DNA of 64,000 bases from Pedobacter yulinensis (lineage in GTDB: Bacteria; Bacteroidota; Bacteroidia; Sphingobacteriales; Sphingobacteriaceae), in assembly GCF_003029735.1 (NCBI RefSeq), contig NZ_KZ686268.1, positions 62,001 through 126,000 on the forward strand, in the 5' to 3' direction. Within the stretch, counting starts at the first letter, position 1. Every line of letters starts with the position of its first letter. Positions 54,001-63,042 of this stretch are shown here, one piece after another. The notes beneath the pieces were generated by a model that was not told where the DNA came from, searched no databases, and saw only the letters and a list, made by a program, of their open reading frames with translations. The position numbers were made by a program, and so were the translations under genes.

Positions 54001-57000
54001 TGGGGTGGTATGTACCGACGCATTGAAACCAACGATTTCGAATCGCTCAACATTGAATACATTGAGTTCTGGCTCATGGACCCGTTTATGAACAAACCTG
54101 CATCGCAGGGTGGCGACCTGTATTTTAACCTGGGAAATATTTCTGAAGATATTTTAAAAGACGGGCGCAAATCGCTGGAGAACGGACTTCCTGCCAATGG
54201 CGACCCGACACGTTACGATGAAACCAACTGGGGCCGCGTACCGAAACTCCAGCCAGTGGTGCAGGCTTTTGACAATGACCCCGATGCGCGGCGTGCGCAG
54301 GATGTGGGGCTCGACGGATTGAACAATCAGACAGAACTGACCAAGTTTGCCAATCCGCTGGCACAGATCCGGGCGCAGCTGAACCCCGGCGCGGCGCAGA
54401 GTCTCGACAACGACCCTTCCTCTGATGACTTTGTGTACTACCGCGGACCAGCGCTTGACCAGGTAAACGCAAACATTTTGCAGCGTTATGAAAAATATAA
54501 CGGCACCGAGGGCAACTCTAAAACACCTCAGCAGGCGCAGCAGGACCTTGGTGTAGACAATGCTGCCGCCACGGCCTTGCCGGATGGCGAAGATGTAAAC
54601 CGCGACAACAACATGACCCAGTCTGACGAGTATTTCCAGTACAAGGTGAGCCTGGTGCCAAACATGTCTGTCGGCGACGGATATGTGACTGACAAACTCG
54701 TTACGCGGGTACAAACGCCCGACGGGCAGAACAAACAGGTAACCTGGTACCAGTTCAGGGTGCCGCTGGCACAATACGACCAGAAGGTAGGGAACATCCA
54801 GGACTTCAAATCGATCCGTTTCTTCAGGATGTTTCTGACCAATTTTGCCGATACGGCGGTTTTGCGGTTTGCCAAACTGCAATTGGTAAGGGGCGACTGG
54901 AGACAATATAATGCAAAGAACGAAGCCGATAAGGTGATCACCGACCCGGCGCTGCAAAGCCCCGGACCGGACAACTCGGTAATCGAGGTAGCCACCATCA
55001 ACATTGAAGAGAACGGCAGGCGAAGCCCGATTCCTTATGTGCTGCCGCCCGGGATAGAACGTGAGCAGGATTTCAGTAATTTTCGCGGAGACACGCGACA
55101 GAATGAACAGTCGCTGGTGTTTAATGTACGTGACCTGCGCGATGGTTACGGCCGCGCAACGTTCAAGACGGCCATCAATGATTTCAGGTCATACCGCCGC
55201 CTTGCGATGTTCATTCATGCGGAGGCAAGTGGTGCGACACCGCTGAATGACAACGATATCTGGGCGTTTTTGCGCATCGGAACAGATAACCAGGATAACT
55301 ATTATGAATACAGTCTTCCGCTAAAAGTAACGCGCCCGGGCACCAGCGATCCAGGGGCCATTTGGCCCGACGCGAACCGCATGGACCTGGAGCTGGAACT
55401 GTTTCAAAAGGCAAAAGTGGCGCGGAATAATGCCGTTCAGCTGAACGGGCAGCCCTGGCCGATCAACCTGCCCTACAGGTACGTGGCCAATGGCCAGGTG
55501 GTGATTGTGAAAGGACAGCCGGATATGAGTAAGGTACGCATCATCATGCTAGGCGTTAAAAATCCGCTGCGCAACCCGGCCAGCCCTGCAGGCGATGACG
55601 GCCTCGACAAAACGGCGCAGGTATGGTTTAACGAACTGCGGCTAACCGAATTTGATGAACGCGGAGGCTGGGCCGCCACAGCCCGCATGAACGCCAAGCT
55701 GGCAGACCTGGGCGACCTGAACGTTTCAGGAAGCAAGTCGACCATTGGCTTCGGGTCGATTGACCGCCGGGTGAGCGAAAGGAACCGGGCCGATAACCTT
55801 TTCTTCGATATCAATTCGAACATGGAACTGGGAAAATTTTTTCCGCAGAAAACAGGTATCAGTATCCCCATGTTCGCAAGCTATTCATCGCAAATCAGCA
55901 CGCCACAGTTCAATCCCCGAACACCAGATATTGAATTAAAGAACGCGCTCGAGGGATCAAACAGGCAGCAACGCGATTCGATCCTTAATTTTTCGCAGGA
56001 TTTTACGACCCGCCGCAGCCTGAGTTTTACAAACGTTCACAAAGAGCGAACTGACCCGAATAAACCCGCAAGGCTCTGGGATATTGAGAACCTGAGCGTC
56101 AGTTATGGCTTTGCAAAATACCAGCACCGCGATTTCATCAATGAAAGCAGCATTGAAAACAGCTTTCGCGGCAGCCTGGCCTATACGTTCACGGCCGATG
56201 CCCGCAACTACCAGCCCTTCGATAAACTGATCAAATCCAACCTGCTGGCCATTTTAAAAGACCTGAACTTTACACTCAGGCCAAACTTTATCAACTTCAG
56301 GATCGATCTGGACCGGTATTATGCTGAGAATACCCTGCGAAATAATGATCCGAATAACTTTATTCCAATTCAGACCACCTTCAACAAAAACTTCCAGGTA
56401 ACCCGGGTTTACGGCATTGGATGGAAACTGACCAAATCGCTTACGCTCGATTTCAATGCCACCAATTACTCGATCATAGACGAACCTGAGGGGCGCATTA
56501 ACGGGCTGAAACGTGACACCGTCTGGCAGAACCTGCTGCGCCTGGGGCGGACGACCAATTACAACCACACCCTGAATGTAACATATGAAGTACCCATTGC
56601 CAAGATCCCTGGGCTGGACTGGATCGAGCTTGCGGCGCGTTACGGCACCAATTTCAATTGGCAGACCGAACCGCTTTCTACGCTCCGCGATCCGCGCATT
56701 GACCTTGGCAACACTGTTCAAAATTCGCGCACCATTCAGCTCAACCCTACCCTTGGTTTCAGCAAACTCTATAACAAGTTCCCCGCACTGAGAAAAGCGG
56801 CTGCGCCAGACGCCAAACCAATGGCCCGGTTCCTTGCCGGACTGGCAACATCGCTCAAGAGTGTGAACATAGCTTATACTGAGGTAAGAGGTACCTTTTT
56901 GCCCGGCTATTTACCCGAAAGCCGTTATTTCGGCATTGATGACATGGGTGCACCAGGATTGGGTTTTGTGTTCGGAAGCCAGCGTGACATCCGTTCAATG

Positions 57001-58173
57001 GCCATGAGCAGCGGTTGGCTCACCAGAGATACACTGCAGTCGCAGCTGTATGTCAATACGCTCAAAGAGAATTTTAGTCTGACCGGACAAGTCGAACCGC
57101 TGCGCGACCTTCGCATCCAGATAACCGCAACCAGGAACCAGACCAGGAACTTTTCCTCGAACTTCCGGTTCGATCCTTCGGCCGCCTCTTTCAGGGACCT
57201 TGGGGCCCAGACCACCGGCGATTACAGTGTGTCTTTCATTGCCCTGGGCACAGCATTCAGTGAAAAACCCGGCGGACTCGTATCGGGGCTTTTTAACCGC
57301 TTTATGGCGAACCGCGCGGTGATCTCGGGCCGGCTCGGTGCCATGAACCCAAATTCCGCAGGAGCCAGCGGCGGTTTTGCCGACGGCTATGGTCAGAACG
57401 CACAGGATGTCGTAGTCGGCGCCTTTCTTGCGGCGTATACCGGAGCAGACCCTGGCTCTTCGCGTCTCAACGCTTTCCCGAAGATTCCATTGCCGAACTG
57501 GTCGCTCACTTACGGGGGCCTGTCAAAGATCCCCTTCCTGGCCGAGACGTTCACGTCTTTTGACATTAAGCATGGCTACAGTTCATTGTACAGCGTGGGC
57601 TCATTCAATACCCTGCTGCGCTATTCGGAATCGAACGGTTTTCCGAACGCGCGCGATGAGGCTCGCAACTTTTTACCGCGATATCAATTTTCGCAAGTTG
57701 CCATCTCTGAACGTTTTGTACCGCTGGTGGGAATCGATACCCGACTGCGAAATAACCTGACCGCTTCTTTCGAGATCAACCGGGAAAGGCTCTTGGGCTT
57801 AAGCCTTGCCAATAGCCAGCTGGCACAGTTTTCAGAACATAACATTGTTCTCGGACTGGGTTACCGCACCAACAAATTTCGTTTTCCATTCGGGCTGTTC
57901 AAGCAGCTCAAGATGGATAACAACATCAATTTCCGCATAGACGTAGCCGTTCGCGACAACAAGACTGTCATTTACCGGGCTGACGTGGCCGAAGCCGAAG
58001 TTTCTGCCGGCGCAAAAAACATTACGATGCGCCCGAATATTGATTACGTTATTAACCAGCGATTTAATGTCAGGTTATTTTATGATTCGAACGTAACCCG
58101 CCCCTATACGTCGCAGGCCTTTAACACTTCTTTCAGCAATTTCGGATTTAGCTTAAGAGCAACTTTAAACTAA
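51013..58173 (+). CDS. sprA: SprA, outer-membrane translocon of the type IX secretion system
   Basis: A 2386-residue protein, close to Flavobacterium johnsoniae SprA. SprA forms the very large beta-barrel through which type IX substrates, including gliding adhesins and hydrolases, cross the outer membrane. A signal peptide (MRRVFTCLVILCLLVFGNQ, cut near LQAQ) is followed by SprA-type repeats and many amphipathic strands, with conserved segments such as GDRGGTSYLDDFEASRSIID. The gene begins at TTG (51013), 18 bases after ruvA; no ATG is available near. No cargo protein with a clear type IX C-terminal domain is encoded in this window. Confidence 0.95.
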   Translation: MRRVFTCLVILCLLVFGNQTLQAQVAQTKTPADTLKNTFSLRERKTFGFGKGNTFSPLPGNLTRVVEFDAENKRYVIRQMIGGREVAMPQYLTIDQYQRLLTAEIKTANWRNFSDSTLNEVRQTGIIPAVRINSKSFERIFGGTTIDIQPRGEAELTFLGRVNRNENPLFNERQRVQTNFDFNQRIQMNLVGNIGTKLKLLTNYNTEAQFDFENQIKLDYTGAPDEIIKKIEAGNVSMPLNGSLISGTQALFGIKTQLQFGKLGITSVFSQQKSQSKEIQITNGAQQNEFRITGDNYEANKHFFLAQFFRNNYNKALANAPNILSPVNITKIEVWITNKSSQTQDSRDVLALLDLGENSPYNTAQIQGGPGYSLVPSGFAGAAGIPQSNNLLTNLPAGARFSNSNDVIAYFQANGATDNFNKLTYARRLNEREYILQPQLGYISLNNPLNADEVLTVAYRYTYNGVEYQVGEFSTDVSFDQANPKVLFTKMLKNETMKINLPTWDLMMKNIYLLGGYQIGSQNFKLNIYRIDDNSGVEKPLVTEGQNTGNKQFINLTGLDRLNQQQEQKPDGVFDFIAMANPLGSTYGPYGNSYSGGGYGGGTGQTGSNPAIDNTVKGYVTIDPLNGRLIFPVIEPFGADLAARFAPGEQSLIQKYTFPALYDSTQVIAKQLFPKQNRYIISGTYQSEVSSDFSLNTFNVPQGSVRVFAGNIPLQEGTDFTVDYMGGRVKILNTALLTSGQPIRITTENNELFGVQQRSLFGTRLDYRVNSKLNLGGTIMNLSEKPITPKVNIGEEPISNTIWGLDLNYNAQSRFLTKLIDKLPFLSTKAPSNITFSGEFAQLVPGHSRALNMAGDRGGTSYLDDFEASRSIIDLKGAISWQISGTPQLFPEAQRINDLSYGYNRARLAFYNIDPIFFTPSSLTPANIRTNAALRSDHYTREVRENEVFPFKQIATGQPLQLPTLDVAFYPSIRGPYNYVTTGFNPDGSLTNPRSRWGGMYRRIETNDFESLNIEYIEFWLMDPFMNKPASQGGDLYFNLGNISEDILKDGRKSLENGLPANGDPTRYDETNWGRVPKLQPVVQAFDNDPDARRAQDVGLDGLNNQTELTKFANPLAQIRAQLNPGAAQSLDNDPSSDDFVYYRGPALDQVNANILQRYEKYNGTEGNSKTPQQAQQDLGVDNAAATALPDGEDVNRDNNMTQSDEYFQYKVSLVPNMSVGDGYVTDKLVTRVQTPDGQNKQVTWYQFRVPLAQYDQKVGNIQDFKSIRFFRMFLTNFADTAVLRFAKLQLVRGDWRQYNAKNEADKVITDPALQSPGPDNSVIEVATINIEENGRRSPIPYVLPPGIEREQDFSNFRGDTRQNEQSLVFNVRDLRDGYGRATFKTAINDFRSYRRLAMFIHAEASGATPLNDNDIWAFLRIGTDNQDNYYEYSLPLKVTRPGTSDPGAIWPDANRMDLELELFQKAKVARNNAVQLNGQPWPINLPYRYVANGQVVIVKGQPDMSKVRIIMLGVKNPLRNPASPAGDDGLDKTAQVWFNELRLTEFDERGGWAATARMNAKLADLGDLNVSGSKSTIGFGSIDRRVSERNRADNLFFDINSNMELGKFFPQKTGISIPMFASYSSQISTPQFNPRTPDIELKNALEGSNRQQRDSILNFSQDFTTRRSLSFTNVHKERTDPNKPARLWDIENLSVSYGFAKYQHRDFINESSIENSFRGSLAYTFTADARNYQPFDKLIKSNLLAILKDLNFTLRPNFINFRIDLDRYYAENTLRNNDPNNFIPIQTTFNKNFQVTRVYGIGWKLTKSLTLDFNATNYSIIDEPEGRINGLKRDTVWQNLLRLGRTTNYNHTLNVTYEVPIAKIPGLDWIELAARYGTNFNWQTEPLSTLRDPRIDLGNTVQNSRTIQLNPTLGFSKLYNKFPALRKAAAPDAKPMARFLAGLATSLKSVNIAYTEVRGTFLPGYLPESRYFGIDDMGAPGLGFVFGSQRDIRSMAMSSGWLTRDTLQSQLYVNTLKENFSLTGQVEPLRDLRIQITATRNQTRNFSSNFRFDPSAASFRDLGAQTTGDYSVSFIALGTAFSEKPGGLVSGLFNRFMANRAVISGRLGAMNPNSAGASGGFADGYGQNAQDVVVGAFLAAYTGADPGSSRLNAFPKIPLPNWSLTYGGLSKIPFLAETFTSFDIKHGYSSLYSVGSFNTLLRYSESNGFPNARDEARNFLPRYQFSQVAISERFVPLVGIDTRLRNNLTASFEINRERLLGLSLANSQLAQFSEHNIVLGLGYRTNKFRFPFGLFKQLKMDNNINFRIDVAVRDNKTVIYRADVAEAEVSAGAKNITMRPNIDYVINQRFNVRLFYDSNVTRPYTSQAFNTSFSNFGFSLRATLN

Positions 58174-58197
58174 AAATTAATTATTTGCGCATTTTTT

Positions 58198-58251
58198 TAA
58201 CTTAAAGTTGGTAACTTTGTAAAAGTTACCAACTTTGCAGGACTCGAACTG
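58198..58251. repeat. Dispersed palindromic element, copy 3 (inverted orientation)
   Basis: AAAGTTGGTAACTTT (58204-58218), GTA, AAAGTTACCAACTTT (58222-58236) with TTAACTT before it and the T-arm-like sequence GCAGGACTCGAACTG after it (58237-58251). Relative to copies 1 and 2 the element is reversed. It is 30 bases after the sprA stop and before the gcvH promoter, so it may end sprA transcription. Confidence 0.85.
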
Positions 58252-58331
58252 TATCCCGGCGAATTCCCCCTCTGGTCAACAATTGTCGGCCCTGCAGAAT
58301 TTTTCGGTTTCACTCTTTATCCCATATTGAG

Positions 58332-58339
58332 TACATTTG
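58332..58339 (+). promoter_or_regulatory. -7 element TACATTTG for gcvH
   Basis: An exact TAnnTTTG match 17 bases before the ATG at 58357. It lies inside the longer in-frame extension and so rules that out. Confidence 0.6.
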
Positions 58340-58356
58340 ACAAAAATATCAAAAAC

Positions 58357-58737
58357 ATGAATTTCCCCTCAGAACTGAAGTATACCAAAGACCACGAATG
58401 GGTAAAGGTTGAAGGAAACGAAGCTACCATCGGCATTACCGATTTCGCGCAGCGCGAACTTGGCGATATCGTCTATGTAGACATCAATACCGTTGGTGAA
58501 GAAGTTGCCAAAGAAGCCGTCTTCGGAACCGTTGAAGCTGTTAAAACCGTTTCTGATCTGTTCATGCCTGTAAGCGGCACCGTACTTGAGGTGAACGCCG
58601 AACTGAACAACAACCCTGAGCTGGTTAATTCAGACCCTTACGGACAAGGCTGGATGGTTAAAGTATCGCTCAGCGATCTGACCGATGTTGACGCCCTGCT
58701 TTCAGCAGACGCTTACCAAACCTTAGTAGGCGCCTAA
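58357..58737 (+). CDS. gcvH: Glycine cleavage system H protein
   Basis: A 126-residue lipoyl carrier that shuttles the aminomethyl group between the P, T and L proteins. It opens [20 protein letters not shown] and carries the lipoyl-lysine in the motif [18 protein letters not shown]. The C-terminus ([20 protein letters not shown]) is typical. The ATG at 58357 is chosen because the promoter lies upstream of it. The VanZ-like gene begins 3 bases downstream. gcvP is at 38.6 kb on the same strand. Confidence 0.96.
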   Translation: MNFPSELKYTKDHEWVKVEGNEATIGITDFAQRELGDIVYVDINTVGEEVAKEAVFGTVEAVKTVSDLFMPVSGTVLEVNAELNNNPELVNSDPYGQGWMVKVSLSDLTDVDALLSADAYQTLVGA

Positions 58738-58740
58738 CCG

Positions 58741-59166
58741 ATGTCTTTTGGCAAGGCACTGGAATACCAGAAGTGGTCCATCCTTTGGACCATTGTTATT
58801 TTGGTGCTTTGCAACTGGCACTTTGAGAACGACGGTTCCGGCGGCTTTTTCTTTGAAGGTTTCGACAAACTCGTTCATCTCGGCTTCTTTTTTATCCTCA
58901 CAGTCCTGGTCCTTTACGGCAAGATCGTAGAAAACCGGAACCTTGCGCTCCGCATTTACACCCTTTTTAAAATCACATTTCTTACATCGGCCATCGGCGC
59001 CATCGTCGAAGTGCTGCAATGGAAGATCTTCACTTACCGGTCGGCCGATTGGTGGGACCTCGTTTGCGATTGCCTGGGTATCGGCATGGGTATGTTCAGT
59101 TACCTCCTGCTGCACCGCGCCCATCTTCGTCAGCAGACCCGGCCCGACACACACCACCACAACTGA
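58741..59166 (+). CDS. VanZ-like family membrane protein
   Basis: A 141-residue protein with four hydrophobic helices. The FDKLVHLGFFFILTVLVLYG segment, the acidic residues in AIGAIVEVLQWKIF and the RSADWWDLVCDCLGIGMG segment match the VanZ-like pattern (DKxxHxxxF, EExQ, DxxDxxxNxxG). Members of this family give low-level teicoplanin resistance in enterococci, but most, as here next to gcvH, have no known role. Translated from the gcvH mRNA, with a 3-base gap. Confidence 0.88.
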   Translation: MSFGKALEYQKWSILWTIVILVLCNWHFENDGSGGFFFEGFDKLVHLGFFFILTVLVLYGKIVENRNLALRIYTLFKITFLTSAIGAIVEVLQWKIFTYRSADWWDLVCDCLGIGMGMFSYLLLHRAHLRQQTRPDTHHHN

Positions 59167-59231
59167 TGCTGCATCCGCGGCCAAGGTGTATTTAAATTGT
59201 TACCCATCTTTCCAGCCTCATTAACAAACCA

Positions 59232-59264
59232 TTTGTCCGGTTCGCAGTCTGATAGATAATTTTG
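59232..59264 (+). promoter_or_regulatory. Promoter of the first beta-barrel receptor gene (TTTG-N21-TAATTTTG)
   Basis: TTTG (59232-59235), 21 bases, then TAATTTTG (59257-59264), 16 bases before the ATG at 59281. A 6-bp inverted repeat TTCGCA (59241-59246) / TGCGAA (59263-59268) spans the -7 element and could be an operator. Confidence 0.7.
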
Positions 59265-59280
59265 CGAATCATATTATAAG

Positions 59281-62109
59281 ATGAAAAAACTACTACAAAC
59301 GTTCTTCACAACATCCGGGCTTTTTATATGCCTGATTATTCTCTCCACCCTTCAGGCACAGGCCCAGTCAAAAAACGGCTCTGTAACCGGCAAGGTTACC
59401 AACGGCTCTGACAAAACCCCGCTAGATTTCGCAACAGTTGTTGTCAGGGACCTTAAAGACTCCAGTGTCGTAGCCACCACCACCACCGAAACCAATGGCA
59501 CTTTCCTCATCAAAAGCCTGGCCATGGGCAACTATAAACTGTATATCGCTTTTCTGGGGCTAAAAACAGCAACCCGCGATTTTAGCCTGACGGCCGATAA
59601 ACCCGCAGCAAACATTGGCGAGGTGGTTATGGATCAGGATGGTGTAAACCTGAAAACGGTCGAAGTGAAAGGAGAAGTCGCACCGGTCATTGTAAAAACA
59701 GATACTGTAGAGTTCAATGCAAAATCGTTTAAGGTAAGGGAAAATGCAGTTGCCGAAGACCTGCTCAAAAAGCTGCCCGGGGTCGAAGTGGCCAAAGACG
59801 GAACCGTCAAAGCACAGGGCGAAACGGTGACCAAAGTCAAGGTAGACGGCAAGGAGTTCTTCGGAAACGACCCACTCATTGCTACCCGCAACATTCCTGC
59901 CGAGCTGATCGACAAAATCCAGGTCATCGACGAGCAATCTGAACAATCGCGCTTTACCGGCGTGGACGATGGGAACCGCAATAAGGTCATCAACATTACC
60001 ACGAAGAACGGTTTGAAAAAAGGATATTTTGCAAACGCAAACGCCGGTTATGGTGAGGACGACCGGTATGACGGCAAAGTTTTCGTGAATACGTTCAATG
60101 ATGACCAGAAAATTACGCTGGTTGGCCAGTTCAACAACGTCAACAAACAAGACTTTGGTAACATGGGCGGTTTCGGTGGCGGAGGCGGCGGAGGCATCCG
60201 GTTCAGCGGACGCGGCGGGGGTGGTGCAAACCAGCCAGGCATAACCACGACCAATGCCGTCGGGCTGAACTTCCAGGACCTCTACAAAGACGGAACGGAA
60301 CTTTCAGGTAACTATTTTTTCAATAAAACCGACTTTATTAATAACCAGAATACCCTGCAGACCAATCTGCTGGGCAATGCCACCAGTACCTTCCGCAACC
60401 GGTCAGACAACACGTCCGGGCGGGAGAACCACCGCTTTAACTTCCTGATCGATACCAGGCTCGATTCTGCGACAAGCATCCGCATTCAGCCTAATCTCAG
60501 CTTTACGCGCGATGAAAACAGCAACCTGAGTAACTATGTGCGCAATTACAATACGCTGAATACGGTAGGCGAGCAGCGGCTTACCTCCAACTCAACATCC
60601 CCGGTTGTTAGCAACAACATCCTCATCCGAAGGAAATTTCTGCGCCGCGGCCGCACACTTTCCCTGAACATCAATACCAACATCAATGACAATTCAGGCG
60701 ACAATTTCAATTATATCCTGGACAACAATACCGTTGACGGAACCACCCTTCAGAAACTAACCGATCAGCTGAACGACAGCAAGAGCAATTCGCTGAGCAA
60801 CACGGCCCGGGTCGTTTATACAGAACCGCTCAGCAAAGTAGCCAGCCTGGAGTTCAACTTTCAAAACGGCTACAACCAGGATCTTTCGGAGCGTTATGCC
60901 TACGATTACAACCCCGCCACCTTGTCTTATGATTTGCTGAACACAACCTACTCGAACGTTTTTGAGAACACGACCCTCACCAACGCGCTGGGTATGAGCT
61001 ACAACGTGATCCAGAAAAAGTATACCTGGAACCTAGGTCTTGCCGTACAGAATACCGATCGCAAGAACATCAATAAGACATTGAATTCAACGATCAACCA
61101 GAATTTTTATAACCTGACACCCACCGCACAGTTCCGCTATAATTTTAGCCGCAGCAAACGCCTGCAGATCGATTACCGTGGCAACACTTCGCAGCCGGGT
61201 ATCAACCAGATTCAGCCCATTGTAGACAACACCAACACGACTACACTGCCTGTCGGTAACCCTGATCTGAGGCCTTCATTTACCAACAACCTGCGCCTGC
61301 GGTTCAACAATTTTGATTTTACGCGTTTCCGCACCCTGTTCGCCTTTATTAACCTCTCGCAAACCAGCAATGCGTTCAGCAGCGAACGGGTGCAGATAAC
61401 CAACCCGGCAGACACCAATTTTGGCAAGATCCGCGTGCGCACCATTAACGTAGACGGTGTTTACAGCGGTAATGCATTTGCCAATCTCGGGCTGCCGATC
61501 ATTCCCAACAACAAACTCAACCTGAATATCAACATCAACGGAAATTATCAGCGCGATGTGGACTTCAATACCGCCATCAAAAACATTTCCAACACCTGGT
61601 CAATCACAAATGGCTACAGCCTGGTATCAAATATGGATAAGTTTGACGTGAATGCCGGCATCAGGGGCACACTGAACCGCTCCACCTATTCTGCGCAACC
61701 GGGCCAAAACAACACATACTATACGCTAAATCCAACGGTTGACATCAGCTACCTGTTTCCGGGCAACGTGCGTCTTGCTTTGGATATCGATTACTTCCAG
61801 AACACCGGTCGCGGCCCTGGCTTTGATAACCGCTATACCATCGTCAACTCATACCTGAGCAAACAGGCTTTTAAAAACCGTGGCACGTTCAAGGTGTCGG
61901 TTAATGATGCGCTGAACCAGAACCAGGGCGTAACCCGAACATCGACCAGCAGTACAATTACAGATTCGAATTTTCTGGTTCTTAAACGTTTTTACATGCT
62001 CACTTTTACCTACAACCTGAACCGGGTTGGCGGCAGAACAGTTGATAATGATTCACAGCAGCAGGGTATGCCCGGCATGGGCGGCGGCATGCGCAGGGGA
62101 GGTTTTTAA
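59281..62109 (+). CDS. Outer-membrane beta-barrel receptor with CarboxypepD_reg domain (paralogue A)
   Basis: A 942-residue TonB-receptor-like protein of the OMP_b-brl_3 group. A signal peptide ends near QAQAQ, a carboxypeptidase-regulatory-like domain fills about 33-110 (GSVTGKVTNGSDKTPLDFAT), then a plug-like part with AEDLLKKLPGVEV and VKVDGKEFFGNDP, and a long barrel from about 330. A glycine-rich loop (GGFGGGGGGG) lies near residues 297-315, and the C-terminal tail is Met/Gly-rich (MPGMGGGMRRGGF). The substrate is unknown; no SusD partner is present. A paralogue begins at 63471. Confidence 0.88.
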   Translation: MKKLLQTFFTTSGLFICLIILSTLQAQAQSKNGSVTGKVTNGSDKTPLDFATVVVRDLKDSSVVATTTTETNGTFLIKSLAMGNYKLYIAFLGLKTATRDFSLTADKPAANIGEVVMDQDGVNLKTVEVKGEVAPVIVKTDTVEFNAKSFKVRENAVAEDLLKKLPGVEVAKDGTVKAQGETVTKVKVDGKEFFGNDPLIATRNIPAELIDKIQVIDEQSEQSRFTGVDDGNRNKVINITTKNGLKKGYFANANAGYGEDDRYDGKVFVNTFNDDQKITLVGQFNNVNKQDFGNMGGFGGGGGGGIRFSGRGGGGANQPGITTTNAVGLNFQDLYKDGTELSGNYFFNKTDFINNQNTLQTNLLGNATSTFRNRSDNTSGRENHRFNFLIDTRLDSATSIRIQPNLSFTRDENSNLSNYVRNYNTLNTVGEQRLTSNSTSPVVSNNILIRRKFLRRGRTLSLNINTNINDNSGDNFNYILDNNTVDGTTLQKLTDQLNDSKSNSLSNTARVVYTEPLSKVASLEFNFQNGYNQDLSERYAYDYNPATLSYDLLNTTYSNVFENTTLTNALGMSYNVIQKKYTWNLGLAVQNTDRKNINKTLNSTINQNFYNLTPTAQFRYNFSRSKRLQIDYRGNTSQPGINQIQPIVDNTNTTTLPVGNPDLRPSFTNNLRLRFNNFDFTRFRTLFAFINLSQTSNAFSSERVQITNPADTNFGKIRVRTINVDGVYSGNAFANLGLPIIPNNKLNLNININGNYQRDVDFNTAIKNISNTWSITNGYSLVSNMDKFDVNAGIRGTLNRSTYSAQPGQNNTYYTLNPTVDISYLFPGNVRLALDIDYFQNTGRGPGFDNRYTIVNSYLSKQAFKNRGTFKVSVNDALNQNQGVTRTSTSSTITDSNFLVLKRFYMLTFTYNLNRVGGRTVDNDSQQQGMPGMGGGMRRGGF

Positions 62110-62128
62110 AGACTTCCTGACAAGGGTT

Positions 62129-62158
62129 AAGGCCATCCGAAACAGATGGCCTTTTTTG
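62129..62158 (+). terminator. Intrinsic terminator after receptor A
   Basis: AAGGCCATC (62129-62137) pairs with GATGGCCTT (62145-62153) over a 7-base loop and is followed by TTTTGTTTT. Confidence 0.9.
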
Positions 62159-62273
62159 TTTTACAGCAGTGCTATTTAGTGGCATGGCCTTTGGTAAAAA
62201 ATCGTGTTTGCTGAAAAGCTGCGCCTCTGCAACCGTGTACTTGGGGCAGCAGCTTCAAATTACCTCATAACCT

Positions 62274-63032
62274 ATGATCTTTATCTACCAGATTCGCTCC
62301 CTCGAACACAAGACTGAAGCTTGTCCCGATCTTATATGCCCGATGTGCAATCAACAGGGCGGTGTCCACCTCACTGTACGACAGCGTTATGTCTGGTGGA
62401 TCGGCCCGATGTGTCCTTCCGGCAAATTCGGCATTGCCTGGTGCGAGCGCTGTGGCGACCGCATTCTGGGTGTGAAATGGGACCGCAGCCTCAGGGAGCG
62501 CTACAAATCGATCCGCAGCACCACCAGTACACCGTTACGCCTGTGGCGGGGAATGATCGTGATACCGGCGTTCTTCCTGCTTGTCATACTCGCTGTGACG
62601 TATTTCGGCAAGCGGCACGAAGCACAACGTGCAGCAAACGAACAACAGAAAGAGGCCCTGCTTGCGGCACCGCTTCCCGGCGATATCTACCGTGCCCACG
62701 ACGGCGGGCAAATGGTCAAAATCAATGAAAACTCAGCTGCTGCCTCGAATGATGTTTATGCCCTCTATAAGGTTGTCGGTCGGTCCGGAGATTCTGTATT
62801 TGTTGTAGCAGGCAATGCAACACGCATCAGCACAGCTGAAAAACCCATCAATCCTTATACCGATGGGTTCTGGGAGGAAATCGAAAAAGAAACCACTGCA
62901 TTCAACGGCAAGCCCATCGCCATTTCGCATCAGTCGATGGTTAAGTATGGTTACTTTTCCAGGCTCATGAAAAGTAAAGATGACATGCCGGGCAGCATCA
63001 TGAGCGCTACCCGCAACCACGATAAAAAGTAA
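62274..63032 (+). CDS. Zinc-ribbon-like single-span membrane protein, unknown function
   Basis: A 252-residue protein I do not recognise. The N-terminal domain (about 1-75) has two cysteine pairs, CPMC and CERC, with another Cys in MCPSGK, suggesting a zinc ribbon on the cytoplasmic side. One strongly hydrophobic helix (IVIPAFFLLVILAVTYF, about 96-112) follows, then a C-terminal region of about 135 residues of mixed strands (PGDIYRAHDGGQMVKINENS, YALYKVVGRSGDSVFVV). It lies between the two receptors, and the next gene starts 10 bases after its stop. Confidence 0.72.
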   Translation: MIFIYQIRSLEHKTEACPDLICPMCNQQGGVHLTVRQRYVWWIGPMCPSGKFGIAWCERCGDRILGVKWDRSLRERYKSIRSTTSTPLRLWRGMIVIPAFFLLVILAVTYFGKRHEAQRAANEQQKEALLAAPLPGDIYRAHDGGQMVKINENSAAASNDVYALYKVVGRSGDSVFVVAGNATRISTAEKPINPYTDGFWEEIEKETTAFNGKPIAISHQSMVKYGYFSRLMKSKDDMPGSIMSATRNHDKK

Positions 63033-63042
63033 CTCTCCCTCT

